Source of the DNA: Phoenix dactylifera
Taxonomy: Eukaryota > Streptophyta > Magnoliopsida > Arecales > Arecaceae
DNA: 64,000 bases
Direction of reading: 5' to 3'
Assembly: GCF_009389715.1 (NCBI RefSeq)
Contig: NC_052405.1
Location: forward strand, 9,403,194 to 9,467,193
Numbering within the stretch: the first letter of the stretch is position 1; the number at the start of each line of letters is the position of its first letter. Positions 1 through 10,133 of the stretch are shown here, in pieces. The notes under the pieces are model-generated. The model had not been told where the DNA came from. It saw only the letters and a list, made by a program, of their open reading frames with translations, and ran no database searches. Both the position numbers and the translations under genes were made by a program.

Positions 1-593
1 TTAACTGCCTTCTATGATGCAGGCCATGTACAACAGTCGAAGGAATATAGATACCAAGAGTTGGATGGGTTGAATTGAACATTGCGTAGTAGCACTGAGA
101 ACCAAACATGCTACTAAATAGAAAGCAAAGCTTGGCTTCAAATTTTAAACAAAAGCCTAAGCAAAGTAATATCTAGGCAGGATCCAGAAAATCATATTGA
201 ACTTAACAACAACAATTCACGACAAGACAAAAAAGTCAGTCCATCCAAACTCATGAAATTTTCTTCTACTCGCCAAGTAATTTTGCACATCACAACAAGA
301 AGATGCAACAAGATAACACAGCTGACATATAAGATGTTTTTAACAGTTCACATCTCAATCCCCAATTTATATTAAACGGAATGATCCAATTTGATGTTGA
401 TCTGAAGTGACAGCACCTAATTTCTCCTGATTCATTTCTATCATTTCAATCTTTAATAGCTCACGTGTTTAACTGTTTCTTGTTGGACCTAAGAATAAGA
501 AAAGCTTCAAACTACCCATCAGGGTGCTCGACTTCATGATTAGAACCACACAATTCAATGAACTATCATCAGCATTAGCCTCACTCCCTAGCA
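1..593. other. Non-coding stretch, no gene recognised
   Basis: AT-rich sequence with no convincing exon on either strand. About 300-455 resembles 3330-3487 in the same orientation (both contain a block reading roughly GTTGATCTGA.GTGAC followed by CCTAATTTCTCCTGAT). The far left end could belong to a gene lying outside the window, but I see no splice-supported coding sequence. Confidence 0.5.
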
Positions 594-630
594 CTATCTG
601 CACGCATGACATGCGGCAAAGCATCGCAAA

Positions 631-1134
631 CTACTTATCTTGTTCGCCAATTGCCATGGTTTGGCCCTCCCCTCCCATCTGAGCGCTGGGCCCTGCTGTT
701 TCGACAAAAGTAACGATCCCTCGAATAATACAACCAACCGCCACCAACACTCTGTGTAGTGATTTGTGCATAATTTTCTCCTTTTGCTGGTCAAAATGAA
801 GACTGGAGTAGCAAGCTATACATGCTTGAAGGAAAATATCACATAATGTATTGTATTGCCCCCGCTTGGCTGCACCATCCTTTGCCCTTTCCTTCTCACG
901 ACCACATAGAATCATGTAAGGATCAATTAAGTATAAAAATTCAGACAACTTAAGGTGAACCCTTTTTTTTTACTTTTAAAACAATGATTTATGAAAACTG
1001 CAGTAGTTTCAGGTTTACTTACCTTCATGCATGGTCTTAAATCAAGTTCACTCTTTGATGAATCTCTGTTAGTGATGTCAAAGTCTTTGCCAAGAATCTC
1101 AAAGGTAGCTGAACGGCGGTTCCTCCCTCCTGCT
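631..1134 (-). other. Possible two-exon gene fragment, unidentified
   Basis: On the minus strand an open segment at about 1134-1024 ends at a perfect plant donor (AAG followed by GTAAGT) and encodes a plausible soluble stretch (NRRSATFEILGKDFDITNRD and on). A possible second segment, about 937-631, is open to a TAG and contains FLYLIDPYMILCGREKERAK. Joining the two after a CTTAAG acceptor keeps frame, but the pyrimidine tract is poor. I do not recognise the family. It could be a 3' gene end, a captured fragment or chance. The SBPase fragment on the opposite strand starts only about 90 bases away, which favours a patch of gene debris. Confidence 0.25.
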
Positions 1135-1561
1135 TTGATTTAGAGGGGCATGCACTAAAATTAGCTGCTAATGGACTTTGATTGTGAAAGATTGATCATG
1201 TTATTCAGAATATTTTAATGGAGCTGCAGGAGGAGCTCTTGACAAAGGCAACCCCTGCTAGCGAGCATGGGGGAGGCTCTGAGGACCATCTGCTTCGAGG
1301 TGAGGACAGACTCTTGTCATGGGACCGCTTGTGTCAACTCATTTGGAGATGAGCAGCTTGCTATGGACATGGTTGGCCACAAGCTACTCTTGGAGGTAAA
1401 CAAGTATGAATAGCCTCCCTATATATGATCCTGATTTCTGTTTTGTTTCTTTACATTACTTAGTTGTTCAGCTTCCGGCTAATTTCTTGATCCTTAGAGC
1501 TCACAATTGTTTAGCTAAATCGCTCCAATCACTCCAGGCAGCCATGTCCACAGCAAGCTAA

Positions 1562-2357
1562 GGCCCCATTTGGCAGAGTTGTTGATAGTAAAGCTTTCGA
1601 AAGTAGAGCTTTTTGAAGTAGCGCTTTTTGAAGTGGAGCTTTTATAAAAAGCTATTTGCTGTTTGATAACTACATTTCTAAAGTACTGTGGAACTTTAAT
1701 ATGTGTTTAGTAAATAAGCTGAGAAAGTACTTTTGGTATGACAAAATGACTATAAAGAACATTGCATAGTATTATACAACAGAGCATAATAAAATATAAT
1801 ATGTATTAATGCATAAATATATGATATAGTATAATATTACTGTAATGTAATATAATATTATTATAATATAGTAATATAATATTGTATACTATAACATAAT
1901 AATATAACATAATTTCATATTATATAACATAACTTATCAATGTATTATGATATAATATAATATTATATTATATTTATAGTATAATACAATAATAAAGGTA
2001 TAAAATATTATAATTATTATCATTATATATTATTTTTTTATTAATATAACATTTTTAGGAACTCCTGCAGGTTTTTGTAATATATATAAACATTTTTTGT
2101 AATTATAACATTTTATCATGGGTAATTTGGTCCAAAAAGAAAAATTTATAAATCAAAACAACTTTCCGACGCATGCTAAAAGTGTTTTTCCGAAAAAGCT
2201 TCATTTTGGAGCTTCTTCGAAGAAGCTGTTTTAGCTTTCTAGCAAAGCTACAACAACTTTTTGATTTTTTTACTAAACACTCCTATTCCATCCAAAAGTA
2301 CTTTTGGAGGATCAGAGAGTATTTTCTGGCCCACCAAAAGCTCTGCCAAACAAGGTC
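1562..2357. mobile_element. Tourist-like (PIF/Harbinger) MITE, copy A
   Basis: A 796-bp AT-rich non-coding element flanked by TAA on both sides (1559-1561 and 2358-2360). The ends are inverted: the left starts GGCCCCATTTGGCAGAG and the right ends CTCTGCCAAACAAGGTC. Just inside the left end are several copies of an AGTAGAGCTTTTTGAAG-like motif, and short AGCTT-rich repeats recur near the right end. The 3-bp TWA-type duplication and GG-starting ends fit PIF/Harbinger Tourist elements. It lies inside the remnant SBPase intron. A related copy is at 59362-60922. No transposase is present. Confidence 0.8.
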
Positions 2358-2521
2358 TAAATCCTTAATTGTTCAGAAAGTTGTGAGAGTGAAAAGTAAG
2401 CCACAAACACTTTTTTGCCATGTATACTATTCAAAAGAAACCAAGGCAAAAAAGAAGAAAAATGGTTCAAAAATTATTAAGAGAACCGAGAGAAAAAAAA
2501 TTATTAAGAGAACTCACTAGA

Positions 2522-2561
2522 GTCCGCTCTCCCCTACTAGTATTAAGGGGGGAGAGCAGAC
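2522..2561. repeat. Short near-perfect stem-loop
   Basis: GTCCGCTCTCCCC and GGGGAGAGCAGAC form a 13-bp stem with one mismatch, around a loop of about 14 bases. It sits just downstream of MITE copy A. It could be the end of another small element; the function is unknown. Confidence 0.6.
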
Positions 2562-3329
2562 ATTAAATATCATAGAGAGAGCAGAAACTATCACTTGCTG
2601 ACAGGAACTGCTGGAAAACAAACAAAAAGCATGACAAACAAAGACTCAAACATTCAAAGATACATTTTGCTTAAACTCGGTAGAGCAGACAGGGAGATAA
2701 GGAGTAGAATTGATAGGGGACAGATCTTAGACAGAATACAAAGGTGTTTCGAATACCTTTCCATTACAATCGCAAGCAAAGAACACCAAGATCAAGGACA
2801 CCATTTTCATGTCAGGATCAAAAACAACAATGCAAGAAAAAGCAACGCCCCTTAGATCCTCAAAAAGGCATTCCCCGAATTCGACTTTTGCAAGTATACT
2901 TGCTCTGAGGAGGTCCCCGAGCTACAAGACATGGGTGGACCATTGGAAAGTAGTGAGTAGTAACGGATAGTTTCTTATTCATGATAAATTAAATCAAAGT
3001 TTTTCTGCCCTCCAAAAGAAATAGAGGTGGGTGCACCACCAATAATTTCAAAGCGAGAACAAGAAAATTATCCAGAATTGTTGGATACACCTCTCAATGC
3101 ATGAACCGAAACCTATTCCAATTGGATGAGTGATGCAACTGTCAGGCTATTACATATATTGGTATAAAAGAGACATCCAGACCATCCAGTAAGTTTGAAA
3201 GACATAGCTATTGATAAAAATGATGGATAGTTCTCTTCGATTTTCTCTATTTCCAAGAGACATTGGTACACTCTTTATTACTTCGCTATATGATTGGTGA
3301 TTTAATACTTCACAGAGCTCCATTGAAGT

Positions 3330-3487
3330 CAAGAAGATAATACAGCTGACAAAAACGATACATGTCTAATATTTCATGCCCAATTTGCATTTTGCATTCA
3401 AAGGAATGATTCATTAAATATCATTGTGGCGACGTTGATCTGAGGTGACCGAACCTAATTTCTCCTGATACGTTTATAACATTTAGA
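3330..3487 (+). repeat. Diverged direct repeat of 300-455
   Basis: Shares, in the same order and orientation as about 300-455, an AAGAAGATA.TACAGCTGAC-like block, a CCCAATTT block, a GGAATGAT block and a GTTGATCTGAGGTGACC...CCTAATTTCTCCTGAT block. The copies are moderately diverged with small indels. This is probably an old segmental duplication or two copies of an unclassified repeat. Confidence 0.6.
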
Positions 3488-3499
3488 CATTTTGCTGAA

Positions 3500-6200
3500 A
3501 ACTGCCTATGCACTAGTGCTAAACACATCTAAGCACGCACTAAAGCTAACAATGGATAGGACAGAAGATGGAGCACAGACGAAAACCAGTTAAGAAGCTG
3601 GCATACTGAAATATTGACTAGCATGAAGACAACCCATTGGATTAGTCAATTAACAGAATTCTCCCAAGTTGAATGGACAGATATTTTGTACCACATGACC
3701 AGAACTACAAATTCACAACCATTAACGTATAAAACTGTGACAGCATTAAGAGGCCTTTTAGAAATTTTTTACCATATTCACTCTCAGGAGGGTTCATGTT
3801 GAGTTAAAAATTTGAATCAAGTGGTGCATGCCCTTGCAATCATACAATTTAACAAAAGAAAATATATTAAAAATTTGAATCAAGTGGCGCACTTCTCAAT
3901 TAAGGAAACCTCATCCATCCCTTTCTCTTTTTCTTTCACTCAATGGATTCAGCGAATAGTATTAAGCAAGTTGGCATGGTTTCCCTCTGTTTCTAGTCCA
4001 CTCAACCAAACAAGAATCCTCAGTAAAGCACCTTTAATCTTAATTGCAAATAATTAACCATCTTAATAGGTTGGCTACTTCTTATTGACTTTTAAACTTT
4101 CTTTCATATGCGCAGTTCTAGGTTTATCCTACAAGCTGCTCCACTTAAAGAGGCCCTCAACAAAGTTCTTCCGCAGCTAATTCAGTAATTTTCTCTCCAA
4201 GTGACAGATTATTCTCAAATTTCAAGCAAACCATATTATTCTCCATCTTAATGCACATAATGCCATGCATATCCCTAGCTAATTATCTTATACCATTGTT
4301 AGTTTGTGAACGTATCTCTAACCTTCCCTTAGCAGAAGATTTTGTATATGTGACAAGATGTGGCACGTTTAACCATATTTATAAATATTGCATTATTTTA
4401 AAGAACATGAAATTCCATGGATTTTTATAATTAGATTCTCTGCTATTGCATTCACATAAAATCTTTAATACTCAAGGACACTACCACCTTTTCATATACA
4501 TGCAGATAAATTCCATGCTTATTATATGCTCTGAATATAACTAGGCATATCAATTGATTTGAGCAGTTTGAGTTGTTGATCAGACTTGGTTTGAAGTTAA
4601 TTGAACTAAGACTGAACTTGTTTCTCAGGCATAAATTTAATTTTGGGCGGAGCCTTAAAAAACCAGAGTTGACTAGGCATATCTCGATAAGACTTGAAAT
4701 TGGGTACATAAAATATGTTTCACAGAGTGATGATGTGTAAAAGTTTGATTAATAGCCCAGTTAAAATATTATGTTTCATAGAGTGATAATTCATCCGATA
4801 GTATATTTAATGGGTTTTTCCTCTCAATTAATGATTCATGATCAGGCCTTTGAGGGGAATCAAAAGTTAAACCTTAATTCAACCTAATTTTGGCTTGATT
4901 TAAGGTTACGAAGCAATCAAAATAGACTCATGTTTGGCTTGATAATAAATTAGGATCAGTTATGCTAATCAATAACGAGCAACATCAGCTTGCTGATAAA
5001 CTTCAGGCTTGCAATTAATTTCAAGCTGATCTTGATCAGATATAGGTTAAACCAAGTTGGCTCTATTATGCCCTTACCTATAAATTAGCCTCTTCATACA
5101 TCATTTTGTTGCAGCTACTAAACATCATTAGCTCCCCCTGCCCCAGCTTCTCCACTCCCAATCAGTTCTTTTCATCTGGAGGCCAAAAAAAACCTTCCTC
5201 CTTTTTACTCCACCCTAATCTTAGAGATAGTGAGGCATAGTTCTTGTTAGACATATAATACTTCCCTTAAGGTGCTTCCCTTAATTGACTTTATCACTTT
5301 CATACGTATTTCCCTTTTAACCTGCTCTTGAGAATCTAAATGCTAATCTCTCCTTGCAATATATAGAATTCTAATTAAAAAAGAACTTCGTTTTGATATA
5401 AGACAAATTTTGTGAAAATCTAACTCAAGAATATCTAGTTCATAATGACAATACAATATGCATCAATATGCAATTTATGATTAGCCATGCATCTAGAAAC
5501 AACAAAACTCGTACAACAGCTTTAGTCATGCTTCTGGACAATACCACAAGTAAAAGAGACAAGCTGTTCTTGTATTATTGTCGATAGGACAAAACACCTT
5601 TTGCATAAAGAGCACAGATGACAAGTGCATCAACATGTGCCTCGATGGGTCACCACCCACTCAACTTTATTAAGCAAGTGAAAAGCAGCTGATATCAACC
5701 GACCACCCTCATTCACATGCAATGCATGACTACCATATTTAATAAACTCAGAATTCAGGTATATGTTATGTTGCAAAGGAGAGGAAAAGAGAAAAAATAT
5801 CTCAATCAATTACAACTACATACAACTACAAAATTTTATCTAACTGTCACCTCAAATTATCAAATTCAAGAAACCAAATTGCTATAAATTCCAAGCATGC
5901 ATTATCCACAACAAGCAAAAAGTTTTATAAGTTAGAAAAGATATGAAACTTATTCAAAAATTATATGGATATGTTTTTTTCCCATTGTATACCTTTGCTA
6001 TGACTTAATTACATCATACTTGTTTTTTCTTTCTTCTTTTTTATTCCGGGTGTGGGGTTAGAATTATCATGCTTGTTTTGAAAGTCATGGCTTTTTGATT
6101 TGGCTTAACCAATTCATAAACCATAATTACTTTACTATTCAATTTGTAATAAATATCATCAAAGTAGTCAATTTGTCTACTTTCTTTGGTCTAAAAAATG
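3500..6200. other. AT-rich non-coding stretch
   Basis: No exon could be supported on either strand. If the membrane-protein gene at 6251-7039 continues downstream, this is part of its first intron. A short near-repeat (AAAATTTGAATCAAGTGG.GC) occurs at about 3807 and 3869. Confidence 0.5.
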
Positions 6201-6250
6201 CGTTAATCAAGACACCGTAAGATCAAAACAAGGACGAACAAAAACCTCAC

Positions 6251-7039
6251 CTTGTCATCAAAAGCGATCTTAAGCTGAATTCTTTGGCTCTTGTGCTTCA
6301 TCTTGTACAATTTCCTCCCAAGCATAACAAGCCCCAATATTGCAGCAGCTATGGAGATTGACCAAACCGGCCTCATCTTTAAAACGTAAAATTTAATGAA
6401 CTCCAGCGTCATCTTCCACCAAACCACTCCCCTCTTCTTTCTTTCACTATTAGATACACTCTCCAACGAACCAGAGCCATCTCCCATCTTCACCAATTCC
6501 CCAGATTCTTCCGCCCCATGCTCCTCCAGCCCCGTCTGATTTTCCTCACTCTCCCTACTTCTTCCAAAATCCGAACTTTTTTCACTGTCATAATCACTAG
6601 AGTCCTGATACCCGGTCTTGATTCCTTCAACACCGAATTCCATAACCGAATCCCCTCTGTTACCAAGCTCCTCCCTTTCGCTATCAGCCGGCGAACTCCG
6701 GCAATCCGACGACCTATCAGACCAAAAACCGCCGGAATTCCTCACCGGAAACCCACTTCCTCTAAATTCCACCCTCCCCCTTGACCGCTCCAAGTCCCTG
6801 GGATCCGAATCGGGATCGACCCAACTAGGGTTATCGGAATCGACGCCGCCCCCTTCGCTCTCTTCCTCCGAGGACGCCCTCTCAGTACGGCGCTTCTCGG
6901 AGTCAAGGGCAAAGTAATCCGACTTGATGGCGCCTCCATAGGAGTCGCCCTCGCCATCGAGGCCCTCGAAGACCTTGGGATCGTCGGCGGAGTGGGGACT
7001 CAGCAATTCCCAGTCTTGGAGGTCGGCGGCCTCTTCCAT
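6251..7039 (-). CDS. Uncharacterised acidic plant protein with one membrane segment (5' exon)
   Basis: The ATG at 7039 opens a 263-codon first exon ending AFDDK at a good donor (AAG/GTGAGG, intron starting at 6250). Residues 1-200 are low-complexity, acidic and Ser-rich, opening MEEAADLQDWELLSP. A conserved-looking module follows: a Trp-rich entry (VVWWKMTLEFIKFYVLKMRP), a hydrophobic helix near 227-243 (VWSISIAAAILGLVMLG), then a basic KLYKMKHKSQRIQLK tail. This layout resembles a plant family I recall as DUF6821, whose members end in a short conserved C-terminal exon; I could not find that exon in 1-6250, so the gene probably continues past the window edge. It is likely tail-proximal and membrane anchored, with unknown function. 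The family label is from memory and tentative. Upstream, 7040-7260 is a purine-rich probable 5' leader. Confidence 0.75.
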
Positions 7040-7356
7040 GGCGGCCGGAGACCTCGAAGGTCGAAGGATGAGACAGATAAGTTATTCGGGGATTTATTCT
7101 TTGGGGTACCTTCGTCCTAAGGGGAAGTAGATTCTTAGAGCGAAGCGAGCAGGGCGAAGCGAAGAATGGAAGAGAGTGGCAATAAAAGGAGAATAAAAGG
7201 GGAGAGTGGGACAAGCAGGGAACGACAGGTGTCCAGGGATGGAGGAGGAGGTGGAGGAGAGACCTTTTTAATGCTTTTTATTTAATTTTTTATTTAAATT
7301 TTTTTTTATAAATACCCTTCTAAATACCAAATTTTGTATAAATATTCTTCTAAAAT

Positions 7357-7378
7357 TAATATATATATATATATATAT
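7357..7378. repeat. (AT)n microsatellite
   Basis: About eleven AT dinucleotides in a row. Confidence 0.9.
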
Positions 7379-8965
7379 CCACATAAAATATTTGTTTTGC
7401 TATTCTATCCTTTTTATATTTTTGTTTTTACATATGTACCAACCATATCTAATGTCGTTAAAAAAAAACAATGGTTTCAAATTAAAATGACAAAAATAAA
7501 GAAGGATATACATACAAATAGTAATTTTAAGAGGGTATTCATGCAATTTTGCATATTTAGAAAAGTACACATGCAAAAAAAACCCTTTTTGAAATTTTGG
7601 AATGGTACTGCCAATACCGAACCTAACCAACTTATCCATACCTTCAGGTATGGGATTGAGCAAGATTAGATTCAAATAGAGATGGCAATCAAATCGAATC
7701 GGATAAGATGCGGATTGGATTGATTAAATGATAGATCAAAAATTTATCAATTTGAACCCAATCTATTAATTAAATAGATTACAACTTCAGATTCAAATCT
7801 GATTATTTTAGTAAATAGATAATCTAGCTCGATCTACAGTAGGTTAAAATAAGTTAACCAGTTAAGCATTGCGACCTCTAGATTCAAAGTTAGGCATGAT
7901 TTTTAGATCTTCACTCCGTTTGCATGATTATAGATTTGGATTTGTGTTTTGCACATGGTTTTTTCGAATTTGGAGGCTTGTATTTAGATGTCATTCAAGT
8001 AATGAGTTGTCTTGATATCTTATACCTGATTGTTTTTTGTGGACACAGCATGATAGCATTCCACATGCATGAATGCAGACATGCACATCCTTTTTGGCTG
8101 CTTGCTCTTATCAATAGCTATCGTCCACTAGCTTATGGACCGACAACGGCGATCACACGAAATAATGACACACAAGTTGATTAAAACCAGCTATAAAAGA
8201 TAGATTTCATTTGTACTCATATGTGTGTCCAATCAGACCAAACTCTCTCATTTTTTCCACCTTCCACTCGTTGATCCAGAGATTTTAAATTTTGCCTCAA
8301 CCTCCATGCTATCTTGGCCTCTTTCGTGGTATGCCCTTACCCTCCCTCTATACTCTTCCACGTTGATAACTCTGTCAAACTATATTAAAGCCTGAATTAT
8401 TTTCACTCATTATTAAAGATGGAGAAAATAAATAAAAATTGAGCAAATAGATAAAAGTTGCACATAAAGATAGTTAGCAACCATGCAAGCATGGTGTTCT
8501 CGTCATTTCTATCCATATTAATTTTGGATTTAACATGGTGTCAAGATATTTTGACAAATATCTTTTTAAAAAATATAATTGCAAGATTTTTTTTTTTTGA
8601 AAATAAGCAGGGTTCTAACACCACACACTACTATGTACTTACACCCCGTCTTCCCGTGGACCAAAACTCAGATCCTTGACGACGACTTTCAGAGTCAAAT
8701 TTGTATCATCCGAGAGTTTTAACGTCTCATGTGAAACTTAGAACATTTCTAATTGGAAGCATTAATAGAAAAGGTGCCATTTGGTGGCCTAAAGCCTTGA
8801 TGGCACACCATCTATAGTTAATTAAAAAGGCAATTTTTATAGCTTTAAGCTGTCTTTCATCAAAAATAAAAACGTCAAAACTTTAGCTTTCATCATGCTG
8901 GCACTCTATAAATGATGTGTGATGGAAGAGATATTTAGGACCACACATCTTCCCTAAACCTGAAT

Positions 8966-9196
8966 CAAATGGGTTGGAGCGGGCCGGGTCGTAGAATTGG
9001 AAATCCAAAATTATTCAAAATTCAAATGGGTTGGATCAGGTTGAGTCTTAAATTTCAGTAAACCCAGATATGATCCAGAAAATGGAATGGATCCAATTTT
9101 AGAAGCCGACCCAGCCCCACAGACCCTCCAGAATAGATTAGGTCGGGTCTAAACGGAATGGGTTGGGTTATGTCACGGGTCAAACCGACCCATTTG
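8966..9196. mobile_element. Small hAT-like MITE
   Basis: The ends are inverted: left CAAATGGGTTGG, right CCGACCCATTTG (11 of 12 complementary). The interior of about 230 bp is rich in GGGTCGGGT-type motifs. The target duplication is not clear, so superfamily assignment is a guess from the terminal sequence. Confidence 0.5.
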
Positions 9197-9683
9197 CAGC
9201 CTTAACAACACATCTTTCCTAAGCCTAAATCATGAGTGTGGTCATGAGTGTCACTTTAGAGCTTTTAGTTTGAAATAATTGTTCAACCAACATCTTAGGC
9301 CATTATTTTTAAAAAATATTTTAGATCTTTCCCAAACCTTTATCCAATTGCTGTGGAAACGAAGGCTTGTCCTACGACTGACCTGATCCATGGCCTCATA
9401 TTAATCTTCTCCCTCCTCCACTCTTAAAACTGAAATAATTATAAAAATTAATTATATTCCCATATTTATATGAAATTTTATCAAGCCAATTCAAGTAGCT
9501 AGAATTATGTTTGGAACTTCTTTAATTTCCAAACTTAGAGATGACTCATGAAACACAGAAATGAACCATCAAGATGGCATGATCATGTGAAGGGTGATCA
9601 ACTTCAGTTTTCAGCGAATGTTTTAGGGTATATGTGAAGAATAAAAAACTCTTAAATTAATGATCTGCTTCCTGGAAGGAGAT

Positions 9684-9722
9684 GAGGGGGGGAGGGGGGG
9701 GGGGAGAGAGAGAGAGAGGGAG
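9684..9722. repeat. Purine tract, (G)n(GA)n
   Basis: A run of G's followed by a short (GA)n repeat; simple sequence. Confidence 0.85.
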
Positions 9723-10133
9723 GGAATTTAAGTTTAAAAATAAGATTGAAGTTTAATAAATTTCCAATCAAAAAAGTTTAATCAATCTAAGTTTACAAGT
9801 ATTAGTCCCTCACACTCTTCTGAAAACCTAAGTTCCAGAATCTTTTTGCTAGCTACTGTAACAATCATCTCACTGTCCCAAAATTTTGATCCAATATCTG
9901 GTTCACTAGTTCTACTTTTCAAAGAGTTCGTTCTTCCATTGGTACATGTACCACAACATTTTCTTCTTTCAGAATATACAAAGATGAAACGCATCCACTG
10001 CAGTGTCTCCTTTGACCATTTTCTCCATATCATTTGCTCCTTCTCTTTCTCCAACGACAGAAGCTCTTTTTGAAGCTTTTTCTTCTTCCTTTTTTGCGAG
10101 CAATATGAAGTTTTCTAAGCTATAATAAGTTCT

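Larger units (their letters stand above)
1221..2950 (+). pseudogene. Sedoheptulose-1,7-bisphosphatase (SBPase) pseudogene fragment
   Basis: Two blocks match consecutive parts of chloroplast SBPase, the Calvin-cycle enzyme that dephosphorylates sedoheptulose-1,7-bisphosphate. Block 1 (1221-1395) begins like the conserved E-E-L-L-T-K-A-T segment. It then lacks roughly ten codons and changes frame, and from the ATG at 1267 reads [17 protein letters not shown], then [17 protein letters not shown], up to LLLEV. Block 2 (2889-2950) reads [20 protein letters not shown] and then meets a TAG. Block 1 ends at a donor-like GAG/GTAAAC, so an intron appears to be retained; this is a genomic duplicate, not a processed copy. 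The remnant intron holds a MITE (1562-2357). The rest of the gene is missing. Assignment is by recognition of the protein family and is firm for these blocks. Confidence 0.8.
7264..10133. other. Intergenic region with small repeats
   Basis: No gene seen. It contains an (AT)n tract at 7357-7378, a possible MITE remnant around 7680-7900 (it starts AGAGATGGCAATCAAATCG and is rich in ATCGAAT-like motifs), a MITE at 8966-9196 and a purine tract at 9684-9722. The part nearest 10133 is probably the 3' UTR of the PP2C gene. Confidence 0.6.
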
